Source: an uncultured Actinomycetes bacterium
GTDB lineage: Bacteria; Actinomycetota; Actinomycetes; Nanopelagicales; Nanopelagicaceae
Length of the DNA stretch: 10,800 nt
Reading direction: 5' to 3'
NCBI GenBank assembly: GCA_903953805.1
Contig: CAJBLC010000119.1
Location: forward strand, 1 to 10,800
Shown: piece by piece, positions 1 to 6,787 of the stretch
How positions within the stretch are numbered: the stretch's first letter is position 1
Layout: each line of letters begins with the position of its first letter
Program-made: the position numbers and the translations under genes
Notes under the pieces: model-generated
What the model saw: only the letters and a program-made list of their open reading frames with translations
What the model was told of the DNA's origin: nothing
The model's database searches: none

Positions 1-594
1 AGCGATCTTTCGCGCAGTAGCAACGGCATCGGAATCTGGCGCCCATTGTCCAGTTGGTGATGAGACTACGACGTGAGCTCCAAGAATTGCACCCATCGCA
101 AGCCAAGCATGCGCCATATTGTTGCCATCTCCGACATAAGTAAATTTGCGTCCGGCAATATCGTTTCCGAAGACTTCACGAATAGTTGCCCAATCAGCTA
201 AGAGCTGAGTTGGGTGATCGAGATCGGTGAGGCCATTAATAATTGGAATAGATGAGTGAGCACCCAATTCATCAACATCGCTCTGCGCAAAGGTTCTGAT
301 AATCAGAGCTGAACAAAATCCGCTAATAACTTTTGCAGTATCCGCGATTGTTTCACCCCGACCAATCTGTAGGTCATCGCCACGAATAAAGATAGGTGTT
401 CCACCCAAGTGTGCAACTGCAGTCTCAGATGCCAGGCGAGTGCGGGTTGAAGGCTTTGTCATGTAGATGCCAACAGTGCGATGAGCAAGTACATCGGTTG
501 ATCGAAGTGGATTGCGTGCAAATTCGGCTGCAGTATCGAGGAGCAGGTCAACATCGGCGCGACTTAAGTCGGCGGTACGCAGGAGATCCTTCAT
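1..594 (-). CDS. argF: Ornithine carbamoyltransferase, 3' part outside window
   Basis: Catalyses ornithine plus carbamoyl phosphate to citrulline, the sixth step of arginine synthesis, in the cytoplasm as a trimer. Reading leftwards from the ATG at 594, 198 codons are visible of a family usually about 310 long. The carbamoyl-phosphate loop KPSTRTR lies at residues 47-53. The second family signature, DHPTQLLADW, is at 126-135, and the start of the ornithine-domain Rossmann fold (YVGDGNNMAHAW) follows. The HCLP motif that completes the active site lies in the missing part. The aspartate carbamoyltransferase reading is less likely because the DHPTQ segment and the NNMAH motif are of the OTC type. 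The start codon is supported by a -10-like TAAGAT six bases upstream and by the absence of any Shine-Dalgarno. The rest of an arg cluster may lie further left, but that cannot be seen. Confidence 0.95.
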   Translation of the reverse strand, partial: MKDLLRTADLSRADVDLLLDTAAEFARNPLRSTDVLAHRTVGIYMTKPSTRTRLASETAVAHLGGTPIFIRGDDLQIGRGETIADTAKVISGFCSALIIRTFAQSDVDELGAHSSIPIINGLTDLDHPTQLLADWATIREVFGNDIAGRKFTYVGDGNNMAHAWLAMGAILGAHVVVSSPTGQWAPDSDAVATARKIA

Positions 595-600
595 TAGAGA

Positions 601-606
601 ATCTTA
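601..606 (-). promoter_or_regulatory. Candidate -10 element for leaderless argF
   Basis: On the minus strand TAAGAT is followed by exactly six bases and then the argF ATG at 594, so transcription would begin at or next to the start codon. No clear -35 hexamer is visible; it would fall inside the first codons of the divergent DUF3039 gene. Inferred from spacing and the TANNNT consensus only. Confidence 0.5.
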
Positions 607-611
607 GGCGA

Positions 612-617
612 TAGAAT
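612..617 (+). promoter_or_regulatory. Candidate -10 element for leaderless DUF3039 operon
   Basis: TAGAAT ends seven bases before the ATG at 625, and no Shine-Dalgarno lies in between. The matching -35 region would overlap the argF start codon, where only a poor TTCATT match is seen. This hexamer is separated from the argF -10 on the other strand by five bases, so the two divergent promoters overlap and may compete. Confidence 0.5.
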
Positions 618-624
618 CGAGCCC

Positions 625-897
625 ATGCGCATAGGTATTTCTGATCTACCTGGCCTTCTTACTCGCGGTGGAGTTCAAGAGAAGGTGGAGGAGTCGACCT
701 CACCCCTCTCCACCGATGACGGTGACCACGAACGTTTCTCTCACTACGTACGCAAAGAGAAGATTGTGGAATCGGCCGTGACCGGCAAGCCGGTCCGAGC
801 TCTCTGTGGCAAGAAGTGGGTCCCAAACCGCGATCCCGAGAAGTTCCCTATCTGCCCAACATGTAAAGAGATCTACGCAACCCTCAAGAAGGAATAA
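625..897 (+). CDS. DUF3039 family small putative zinc-binding protein
   Basis: A 90-residue protein that I match to the actinobacterial DUF3039 family from its core: GDHERFSHYV at 33-42, ALCGKKWVPNRDP at 59-71 and a closing CPTCKEIY at 77-84. Cys61, Cys77 and Cys80, possibly with His35 or His40, form a likely zinc site of rubredoxin/zinc-ribbon style. The first 30 residues are variable and acidic, and there is no signal peptide or membrane span. The function of the family is not known to me. The start is chosen from the -10-like hexamer immediately upstream, since there is no ribosome binding site. The stop TAA abuts the GTG of the GH18 gene, so the two are probably co-translated. Confidence 0.85.
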   Translation: MRIGISDLPGLLTRGGVQEKVEESTSPLSTDDGDHERFSHYVRKEKIVESAVTGKPVRALCGKKWVPNRDPEKFPICPTCKEIYATLKKE

Positions 898-2679
898 GTG
901 CGGATCGTGAATTGGCGCCGCCTGACCTCTCTCGTGGTGGCGGTTCTCTCTCTTGTGGCCGTAACTCCTACTGCGCTCGCTGACAATCCACCGCGGAAGA
1001 TTCTCTCCGGTTGGATTCCTTACTACTCCACCAAGACCGCTCTGCCTTCGGCGCTGACCAATGCCGACTTAATTAGCGAGGTCACTCCCTTTTGGTACAC
1101 CCTCAAAGATCCTCAAACCATTCAAGATAACTACACCCCGGCAAATCCAAGTATTCCGATCGCCGGAACGATCACTCAACTTCAACAAGCTGGCTATTTG
1201 ATTCTGCCAACTATTACCGATGGGACAGCAATTGATCCGAAAACTGGAAAGTATGTTCAACTAACACTCTCCAATTATTTAGCAAATCCCACAACTGAGA
1301 ACCAAATCATTACCAGCATTGTCAACCTTGTTACTACTAATAAATATGATGGCATTGATCTCGATTGGGAGAACTTTGCTTATGTTGACTCGAATACAAC
1401 ATGGCCAACGACCCAAGGCAGATGGGTCACCTTCATCAAAGATTTATCAGCCGCGCTGCACGCTCAAGGCAAACTCTTATCTGTGACAACACCACCGCTA
1501 TTCGATCCAGCGACAGGCAAAAAAGGCTATTACCTCTATGGATGGTCTCAAATTGGTAGCGCTATCGATCGATTGAGAATCATGGCCTATGACTATTCGA
1601 CATCATCTCCGGGACCAATTGGACCGATCACATGGACTGAGAGCGCAGTCCAATATGCAATCTCGGTGATGCCGGCCTCTAAAGTCTTTGTTGGAATCCC
1701 GGGCTATGGACGCGATTGGGTGACCAAGGTAGATGGGACATGCCCATCACTACCTATCAACTACCTCAAAACCGTGAGCACCTCAGCGGGAGCAGCCACA
1801 TTCGTTATGCACGATGCGGCAAATCTTGCAACGACATATGGTGCAAAGCCAACCTATGTTGATAAATATGGTGAGAGCACGTTCACGTATCAAAAAGTTT
1901 ATAACGGCACTACTGCAGATGGCAGCCTTACCACCTGCACCGCAACTCGCACTGTCTGGTACCAAGACGCTCAGGGTTTTTTATTGCGGGCGGCGCTCGT
2001 TGCTAAGTATCACCTCGGCGGAATTGCAGAGTGGACCTTTGGGATGGAAGACCCGACCGCTGTCATCGCAATTCGTCAGGTTGCGACTTCGATCGCGCCA
2101 GATCCGGTTCTGGCAAACCTCACGAGCACAGCATCTTCGGTCCATGTTGGTGATTGGATCACATTAACTGCGCTACTCACAAAGAAGGATACAACTCCCT
2201 TTGCCGGCATTCTGGCGCAGGTAGAGATGAAGACAGCGAATACCGATTGGACGAAGATTTACTCGGCTAATACTGCAGCTGATGGATCTCTCTCTATTCC
2301 ACTGATTGTCGCTGAAGGAACGCAATTGCGCGTCAAAGCAGATGGTTCGTGGGATCGATTAGCAGCGCTTTCACCTGGATTTTCTGTGGGTGCTTCCCGA
2401 GTTATTTCGTGGAACCCACCAACATCGATGAGACACGGAGTTACCTATACCGTGAATGGAACCGTGCAGCCACGAGTTGCAGGTGTACCGGTGCATCTTG
2501 ATGCTGGAAGTGCTCGCGGTGTTGAAGGTCAATTGAGCGCGGTAAGTGATTCAACTGGATCGTTCTTATTCTCCCTATCGGTAGCCCAACCGGGAACGAC
2601 GTCGTTCAGAGTTATCTCCGATAGCGATAGCCAATTCGTTACAACTCAATCAGAGTTTGTTACAGTTATTGTGCGATGA
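898..2679 (+). CDS. Secreted GH18 glycosidase with C-terminal Ig-like modules
   Basis: A 593-residue exported glycoside hydrolase. It begins with a signal peptide (RR at 7-8, hydrophobic core 9-22, likely cleavage after ALA, Ala28). The GH18 barrel spans about 36-395, with the catalytic DGIDLDWE at 151-158 (Glu158 the acid/base), MAYDY at 229-233 and the closing EWTFGMED with Trp379. These are the family's chitinase/SleL-like active-site strands, so substrate-assisted cleavage of an N-acetylglucosamine polymer (chitin or peptidoglycan) is expected. Cys282 and Cys347 are the only cysteines seen and may form a disulfide. Residues about 400-593 look like two beta-sandwich (Ig-like) modules; I see no LysM, SLH or classic chitin-binding domain. 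GTG at 898 directly follows the DUF3039 stop, with AAGAAGGA at 886-893. GTG at 907 is an alternative start. The last codon overlaps clpS by four bases. The exact substrate is unknown. Confidence 0.9.
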   Translation: MRIVNWRRLTSLVVAVLSLVAVTPTALADNPPRKILSGWIPYYSTKTALPSALTNADLISEVTPFWYTLKDPQTIQDNYTPANPSIPIAGTITQLQQAGYLILPTITDGTAIDPKTGKYVQLTLSNYLANPTTENQIITSIVNLVTTNKYDGIDLDWENFAYVDSNTTWPTTQGRWVTFIKDLSAALHAQGKLLSVTTPPLFDPATGKKGYYLYGWSQIGSAIDRLRIMAYDYSTSSPGPIGPITWTESAVQYAISVMPASKVFVGIPGYGRDWVTKVDGTCPSLPINYLKTVSTSAGAATFVMHDAANLATTYGAKPTYVDKYGESTFTYQKVYNGTTADGSLTTCTATRTVWYQDAQGFLLRAALVAKYHLGGIAEWTFGMEDPTAVIAIRQVATSIAPDPVLANLTSTASSVHVGDWITLTALLTKKDTTPFAGILAQVEMKTANTDWTKIYSANTAADGSLSIPLIVAEGTQLRVKADGSWDRLAALSPGFSVGASRVISWNPPTSMRHGVTYTVNGTVQPRVAGVPVHLDAGSARGVEGQLSAVSDSTGSFLFSLSVAQPGTTSFRVISDSDSQFVTTQSEFVTVIVR

Positions 2680-2996
2680 GCCAGGAATCAGAGAATTCGA
2701 CACAAGGGGGAGTTAGCACTCTTACCGATATCGATGCAGCGCTCCATGAACTTCTTGATCGCCCTTGGATCTGTATCGTCTGGGACGATCCCGTTAATTT
2801 GATGAGTTACGTCGTCTTTGTCTTCCAAAAACTCTTTGGCTTCTCGAAAGAGCGTGCGAATGAATTGATGGTGCAAGTTCATAATGAAGGCCGGGCAGTA
2901 GTTGCAAGCGGGAGTCGGGAAGAGATGGAGCGAAATGTTCAGTTGCTCCATGAACACGGCCTCTGGGCTACCTTGCAGAGAGATGACAAGATTTAA
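2676..2996 (+). CDS. clpS: ATP-dependent Clp protease adaptor ClpS
   Basis: The 106-residue adaptor binds N-end-rule substrates and delivers them to the Clp AAA+ ATPase (ClpC in actinobacteria) in the cytoplasm. The ClpS core runs from about residue 31 to 103. It contains WDDPVNLMSYVVFVFQ (36-51) with the conserved Asp37-Asp38 that hold the substrate alpha-amino group, His69 in QVHNEG, and the REEMERNVQLLHEHGLWAT end (81-99). This is the actinobacterial form, one residue longer in the first loop than E. coli ClpS (DDPVNLMSYV against DDYTPMEFV). The N-terminal 25 residues are a flexible tail. The ATG overlaps the GH18 stop (ATGA), and its own TAA overlaps the next ATG by one base, so translation is probably coupled on both sides. 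Confidence 0.95.
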   Translation: MSQESENSTQGGVSTLTDIDAALHELLDRPWICIVWDDPVNLMSYVVFVFQKLFGFSKERANELMVQVHNEGRAVVASGSREEMERNVQLLHEHGLWATLQRDDKI

Positions 2997-3544
2997 TGTC
3001 GAACTTTGAGCGCACCGGAGATACCTTCTCACTCGATCTCACCCTCGATGAAGCTCACATACTTATTAATTTGGCCGAGCAACTTCTTGAACTCTTAGGT
3101 GAGGGCGACTTCTTCCACCATTACGATCAGAATGATCCCTTTGCGCAACTTATGTCGATGCAACATGAGGTCGTCGCGCCAGATGATCCAGTTCTCATGC
3201 GTCTTCTCCCAAATGCCTACGCAGATCCAGAAGCCGCAAGCGACTTTCGGCGATTTACTGAATCCACGATTCGTTCGAGCAAGCAGCGAGTACTCCGAGA
3301 AGTTCGCGCCCATCTCTCGATCTTGGTCGATGAAGACAAGGCAGGCACCGTTGAAGATCTTGCCGCTGATACCTGGTTAATGGCGCTTAATGATCTCCGA
3401 TTAGCGTTGAGCGTTCGACTAGAGATAACAGAAGAGAGCTTTGAGCACTTTGAATCGCTTCCAGATGAAGATCCGCAAAAATCACTCTACGCCGTCTACT
3501 ACTGGCTTGGATGGCTGCAGGAGAACCTTCTCAACTTGCTCTAA
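2996..3544 (+). CDS. DUF2017 family protein
   Basis: A 182-residue acidic, mostly helical cytoplasmic protein, recognised as DUF2017 from its position directly after clpS and from its pattern. It has an N-terminal LTLDEAHILINLAEQLLELL stretch (about 15-34), then LLPNAYADPEAASDFRRFT (70-88), and a C-terminal helical half ending in YYWLGWLQENLL. In actinobacteria the gene regularly accompanies clpS. No enzymatic motif, signal peptide or membrane segment is visible, and I do not know its function; a role with the Clp adaptor is inference from linkage. It starts at the ATG inside TAATG, sharing one base with the clpS stop. Its own TAA forms the first three bases of the putative murI -10 element. 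Confidence 0.85.
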   Translation: MSNFERTGDTFSLDLTLDEAHILINLAEQLLELLGEGDFFHHYDQNDPFAQLMSMQHEVVAPDDPVLMRLLPNAYADPEAASDFRRFTESTIRSSKQRVLREVRAHLSILVDEDKAGTVEDLAADTWLMALNDLRLALSVRLEITEESFEHFESLPDEDPQKSLYAVYYWLGWLQENLLNLL

Positions 3545-3547
3545 ACT
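3542..3547 (+). promoter_or_regulatory. Candidate -10 element for leaderless murI
   Basis: TAAACT is followed by six bases and then the murI ATG at 3554, the same geometry as at argF. The hexamer contains the DUF2017 stop codon. The six bases GGG-containing spacer is not a good Shine-Dalgarno because it ends too close to the ATG. No clear -35 is seen. This suggests that murI-rph-rdgB can be transcribed separately from clpS-DUF2017. Confidence 0.5.
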
Positions 3548-3553
3548 AGGGCT

Positions 3554-4342
3554 ATGAATAGCGCTCCCATCGGAATCTTTGATTCTGGTGTCGGCGGCCT
3601 AACAGTTGCCCGCGCAATTATCGATCAACTGCCGCACGAATCCATTCTCTATCTCGGAGATAGCGCGCGCGGTCCCTATGGCCCACGGCCGCTCGCTGAA
3701 GTCCGCAGCTTTGCACTCGAATGTTTAGACCAACTTGTTGAAGCTGGCGCAAAGGCCCTTGTTATCGCATGCAATACCGCGAGCGCCGCTATGTTGCGCG
3801 ATGCCCGCGAACGTTATGAAATTCCGGTCATTGAAGTTATTCAGCCAGCAGCACGTCGCGCAGTCTCTGCAACTCGCTCTGGAAAAATTGGTGTCATTGG
3901 TACCCAAGCGACGATTGATTCCGGCGCATATCTCGATGCCTTTACAGCAGCCCCGCAATTAGAGATTACTGCGATTGCCTGTCCGAAATTCGTTGATTTT
4001 GTGGAACGTGGTGAGACGTCAGGAGCAGCTATTACTAAGGTCGCGCAAGAGTATCTTCGCCCACTACTCGATGAAGGCGTCGATACCTTGGTCTTGGGAT
4101 GTACGCATTACCCACTACTCACAGGTGTTATCTCCTATGTAATGGGGGATTACGTCACATTAGTTTCTAGTGCGGAAGAGACTGCCAAGGATCTCTATCG
4201 CACCTTGGTCGAACACAACCTTCTCAACGATGGTGGAGCACCTACCTATCGCTTTATCTCTACCGGAGATGCGAAAGCATTTTCACAATTGGCACGCAGA
4301 TTCCTTGGACCTGAAGTTACTGCAGTTGAAAGTCACCTTTAA
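3554..4342 (+). CDS. murI: Glutamate racemase
   Basis: Cofactor-independent conversion of L- to D-glutamate, supplying D-Glu for the peptidoglycan stem peptide in the cytoplasm. The protein has 262 residues, normal for the family. Both catalytic cysteines are present: Cys73 in IACNTAS and Cys183 in LGCTHYPLL. The N-terminal GIFDSGVGGLT (7-17) carries the conserved Asp10-Ser11, and LGDSARGPYGPR follows at about 34-45. The complete catalytic set argues for an active racemase rather than a regulatory paralogue. It follows DUF2017 after nine bases and precedes rph by 27, matching the known actinobacterial order; the metallo-hydrolase gene that often sits between murI and rph (for example in mycobacteria) is absent here. 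The start is set by homology and by the adjacent -10-like element. Confidence 0.97.
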   Translation: MNSAPIGIFDSGVGGLTVARAIIDQLPHESILYLGDSARGPYGPRPLAEVRSFALECLDQLVEAGAKALVIACNTASAAMLRDARERYEIPVIEVIQPAARRAVSATRSGKIGVIGTQATIDSGAYLDAFTAAPQLEITAIACPKFVDFVERGETSGAAITKVAQEYLRPLLDEGVDTLVLGCTHYPLLTGVISYVMGDYVTLVSSAEETAKDLYRTLVEHNLLNDGGAPTYRFISTGDAKAFSQLARRFLGPEVTAVESHL

Positions 4343-4369
4343 AACCCCCCAACGTAGAAGAGAGTCACA

Positions 4370-5098
4370 GTGTCAAAACGTTCTGATGGTCGTACCGCTG
4401 ATCAACTTCGCCCGATCTCGTTTCAACGAAATTGGTTAAAGAATGCAGAAGGCTCTGTACTTGTTGAGTTCGGAAATACCCGCGTTCTCTGTGTCGCTTC
4501 TTTCACACCTGGAGTTCCACGCTGGTTAACGGGAAAGGGAACTGGTTGGGTCACAAGTGAGTATGCGATGCTTCCACGTGCAACTCACACCCGCTCTGAT
4601 CGAGAGAGCGTCAAAGGAAAACTTGGTGGTCGAACACAAGAGATCTCACGCCTTGTTGGGCGTTCACTTCGAGCAGTTGTAGATACTCATGCGCTTGGCG
4701 AGAACACCATCGTCATCGATTGCGATGTTCTCCAAGCTGATGGCGGAACCCGAACCGCGGCAATCAACGGTGCATATGTTGCACTTGCAGATGCAATTAC
4801 GTGGGCAAAGAGCCAAGGACACATCCTTCCTGATCGTCAACCGCTTCGACAGTCGGTCGCGGCAGTAAGTGTCGGCATTATCAAAGGCGTACCAATGCTC
4901 GACCTTTGCTACGTTGAGGATGTCGATGCCGATACCGATATGAATATCGTTTGTACTGGTGATGGAAATTTTGTTGAAGTTCAGGGGACTGCTGAGGGCG
5001 TGCCCTTTGACCGCACATTACTTAATCAACTTCTCGATCTTGGAGTCGCTGGTTGCAAGGAGCTGACCGCTCTTCAAGCCGTTGCCCTCGCGCAATAA
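4370..5098 (+). CDS. rph: Ribonuclease PH
   Basis: A phosphorolytic 3'-to-5' exoribonuclease that trims tRNA 3' ends, working as a hexameric ring in the cytoplasm. It has 242 residues, the usual length. The N-terminus reads RSDGRTADQLRPISF (4-18), against RxDGR in the family. The phosphate-binding Arg88 lies in LGGRTQEISRLVGRSLR (85-101), and the second signature ADGGTRTAAI is at 123-132. The family's middle WVTSEYAMLPRAT is at 60-72. The start is a GTG preceded by a purine run (GAAGAGAG, about 4356-4363) at a suitable distance. It sits between murI and rdgB, 27 and 26 bases away, so one transcript is likely. Confidence 0.97.
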   Translation: MSKRSDGRTADQLRPISFQRNWLKNAEGSVLVEFGNTRVLCVASFTPGVPRWLTGKGTGWVTSEYAMLPRATHTRSDRESVKGKLGGRTQEISRLVGRSLRAVVDTHALGENTIVIDCDVLQADGGTRTAAINGAYVALADAITWAKSQGHILPDRQPLRQSVAAVSVGIIKGVPMLDLCYVEDVDADTDMNIVCTGDGNFVEVQGTAEGVPFDRTLLNQLLDLGVAGCKELTALQAVALAQ

Positions 5099-5124
5099 TC
5101 AATCTTTGAAAGCAGGGAAGTGCC

Positions 5125-5760
5125 ATGTCTAATAAGTCTAAAAAGATCGTCTTAGCTACTCGAAACAAGGGCAAGATCGCAGAGTTTGAAAGATTGCTTA
5201 CTGACTATGCCTCAGATATTCAGGTACTTGGCCTTGCAGATTTTCCAGAGATGCCAGATGTCAAAGAGACAGGTTCGACACTGACCGAGAATGCACTGTT
5301 GAAATCTCGTCAGATTGCACAGTTCTCTGGGCTTCCCGCTCTGGCAGATGACAGTGGCCTCTTCGTGACGGCGCTCAATGGTGACCCAGGTGTTTATTCC
5401 GCTCGATGGGCAGGAAAACATGGAGATGATCGGGCCAATACTGAAAAGGTTCTCGCCCAACTCCGCGAATTAGAACTCACAGGAGAGATTGACCGATCTG
5501 CCTCCTTTAAATGCGTCATTGCGCTCTCCTTTCCAACTGGCCACCCCGAAGGTGGGCGAGATGTGATCGAAGAGGGCGAGATGAAGGGCTCTCTCATCGG
5601 TGAGCCACGGGGCGAAGGTGGCTTTGGCTACGACCCAATCTTTATTCCAGAGGGACTCACACTCACATCTGCAGAGATCTCGGCGGAGCTGAAGGATCAA
5701 CTCAGCCATCGCGGGCGCGCCATGCGCCAGATAGCACCTCTTTTGATCGCCCTTCTCTAG
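5125..5760 (+). CDS. rdgB: XTP/dITP (non-canonical purine NTP) pyrophosphatase
   Basis: HAM1/RdgB family enzyme that hydrolyses dITP, XTP and dXTP to the monophosphate plus pyrophosphate, keeping deaminated purines out of nucleic acids. The 211 residues are typical. The substrate loop ATRNKGKIAEF is at 11-21, TLTENALLKSR at 52-62, and the catalytic metal-binding ALADDSGL at 72-79 (Asp75, Asp76). The base-recognition loop GEGGFGYDPIF and the closing SHRGRAM complete the family pattern. A GGGAAG ribosome binding site at 5115-5120 precedes the ATG. It is the last gene of the conserved murI-rph-rdgB block; the following gene is 45 bases away with its own strong ribosome binding site. Confidence 0.96.
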   Translation: MSNKSKKIVLATRNKGKIAEFERLLTDYASDIQVLGLADFPEMPDVKETGSTLTENALLKSRQIAQFSGLPALADDSGLFVTALNGDPGVYSARWAGKHGDDRANTEKVLAQLRELELTGEIDRSASFKCVIALSFPTGHPEGGRDVIEEGEMKGSLIGEPRGEGGFGYDPIFIPEGLTLTSAEISAELKDQLSHRGRAMRQIAPLLIALL

Positions 5761-5791
5761 TACCCTTAAACCACCAAATACTGGGATTTAT

Positions 5792-5798
5792 TAAGGAG
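5792..5798 (+). promoter_or_regulatory. Strong Shine-Dalgarno fixing a GTG start
   Basis: TAAGGAG is followed by a seven-base spacer and GTG at 5806. It is the best ribosome binding site in the window. It fixes the start of the Lys/Ala-repeat membrane protein and suggests abundant translation, in contrast to the leaderless starts elsewhere. Confidence 0.8.
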
Positions 5799-5805
5799 TC
5801 ATACC

Positions 5806-6717
5806 GTGGCAGTAAAGAAGACGGCTAAGAAGGTCGCCAAGAAGGCACCTGCAAAGAAAGTTGCCGCTAAAAAAGTAGCGAAGAAGGTTGCGAAGAAGGC
5901 ACCTGCCAAGAAGGTTGCCGCTAAAAAAGTAGCGAAGAAGGTTGCGAAGAAGGCACCTGCCAAGAAGGCTGCCGCTAAGAAGGTAGCAAAGAAGGTTGCG
6001 AAGAAGGCTCCCGTAAAAAAGGCTACCGCTAAAAAAGTAGCGAAGAAGGTAGCGAAGAAGGCACCTGCCAAGAAGGCCGCTGCGGATACCATCGTTATTC
6101 CACCAGTTCCAGGTACCAACGGTAGAAGCGTTACTGCTATCTCCTCAACACCTGCTGCAAAGGTCGAGGCACCTGCTAAGTCTGCTCCTGCTTCAAGCGC
6201 CTCTACATCAACTCCAGCAAATCGCTCATCATCGCGAGTAGTCATCACTGTTATCGCGGGTGTCGCACTCTTAGCACTTGCTGTGATCTCACGTAATCAC
6301 TCAAACTCAACAAGCACGCCAGCAGCAACGGCTTCACCATCAGCCTCTGCAAGTGCTTCAACATCTGCAAGTGCCGAAACATCAGCATCAGCAACTCCAT
6401 CAATGAGTACTGCTGCAGGCGCTGCAGATAGCGCACACCCAGCCCCAGTGGGAATCGTTGCTCACTACACATCAACCGGAGCGACTATCTTCTGGAAGGC
6501 AGATGCTGGTTCAACTGGTTTGACCAACTTCAATATTGAAATCGCCTCAAATGGTGGAGCATGGAAGCTCATCTCAACCGTTCCATCATCACAGCTCTCA
6601 TTGGATATCACCAAGGGTGCTACTGACGGATGGTCTTCATTCCGAGTTTCATCTGTCTATTCAGATGGCAAGGTAGTTGCAGGTAAGGTCTTCGGACTTC
6701 CAGGGCAATACGCTTAA
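5806..6717 (+). CDS. Membrane-anchored histone-H1-like repeat protein with outer FN3-like domain
   Basis: A 303-residue protein with an unusual modular build. Residues 3-92 are five 18-residue repeats of the type AKKVAKKVAKKAPAKKVA, resembling eukaryotic H1 tails and the mycobacterial HupB/HC2-like Lys-Ala-Pro tails, which bind DNA non-specifically. Residues 93-143 are a flexible Pro/Ser/Ala linker. Residues 145-161 (VVITVIAGVALLALAVI) form one membrane span, flanked by Arg144 and Arg163. By the positive-inside rule the Lys-rich part lies in the cytoplasm. Residues 164-211 are a Ser/Ala/Thr linker, typical of a wall-crossing spacer, and about 212-302 look like a fibronectin-III-like beta sandwich (APVGIVAHYTSTGATIFW, then NGGAWKLIS). 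There is no HU domain and no N-terminal signal peptide. It could tether the nucleoid to the envelope, or the Lys repeats could bind RNA or acidic lipids instead. It is followed by a terminator, so this gene ends the transcription unit. The function is inferred. Confidence 0.85.
   Translation: MAVKKTAKKVAKKAPAKKVAAKKVAKKVAKKAPAKKVAAKKVAKKVAKKAPAKKAAAKKVAKKVAKKAPVKKATAKKVAKKVAKKAPAKKAAADTIVIPPVPGTNGRSVTAISSTPAAKVEAPAKSAPASSASTSTPANRSSSRVVITVIAGVALLALAVISRNHSNSTSTPAATASPSASASASTSASAETSASATPSMSTAAGAADSAHPAPVGIVAHYTSTGATIFWKADAGSTGLTNFNIEIASNGGAWKLISTVPSSQLSLDITKGATDGWSSFRVSSVYSDGKVVAGKVFGLPGQYA
5812..6081 (+). repeat. Five tandem 54-bp repeats encoding Lys/Ala/Pro units
   Basis: In-frame tandem array with units at 5812-5865, 5866-5919, 5920-5973, 5974-6027 and 6028-6081. 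Each encodes 18 residues. Units 2 and 3 differ at a single base of 54 (a Val codon against an Ala codon), so they look recently duplicated. Units 1 and 4 have diverged more. A smaller three- to four-residue KK-V/A-A periodicity runs inside each unit. Such arrays can change copy number by slippage or recombination. Confidence 0.95.
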
Positions 6718-6732
6718 TATCTAAAATCTCTT

Positions 6733-6775
6733 AAAGCCCCTTCTCGGAACTTTCGTTCTTGAGAGGGGCTTTTTT
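6733..6775 (+). terminator. Intrinsic terminator, possibly bidirectional
   Basis: The left arm AAAGCCCCTTCTC (6733-6745) pairs with GAGAGGGGCTTT (6761-6772) with one bulge. An inner GAAC/GTTC pairing at 6747-6750 and 6755-6758 closes a TTTC tetraloop. A run of six T follows the GC-rich stem on the plus strand, as expected for ending the H1-like gene. The minus-strand acyltransferase ends at 6788, just beyond. In that direction the stem is followed only by CTTTAAGAG, so termination there would be weaker. Confidence 0.9.
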
Positions 6776-6787
6776 ATTTCAACACTT

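Noticed and set aside
1814..2167. 117-codon plus-strand frame inside the GH18 gene
   Set aside because: Out-of-frame shadow of a gene with complete GH18 motifs; no initiation signal and no recognisable protein pattern.
2688..3032. 114-codon minus-strand frame opposite clpS
   Set aside because: Shadow of clpS, whose family motifs are complete on the plus strand.
4343..4369. A4C6 run between murI and rph
   Set aside because: A short homopolymer in a 27-base spacer; no pairing partner or motif around it.
5777..5782. AATACT as a promoter for the H1-like membrane gene
   Set aside because: No matching -35 at a normal distance and only a partial consensus; read-through from rdgB is equally possible.
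5799..6248. 149-codon minus-strand open frame rich in FFATF and FLA repeats
   Set aside because: It is the antisense of the Lys/Ala repeat array. AAG/GCC-type codons read backwards give Phe/Ala/Leu, so the frame stays open and looks like a hydrophobic protein by accident.
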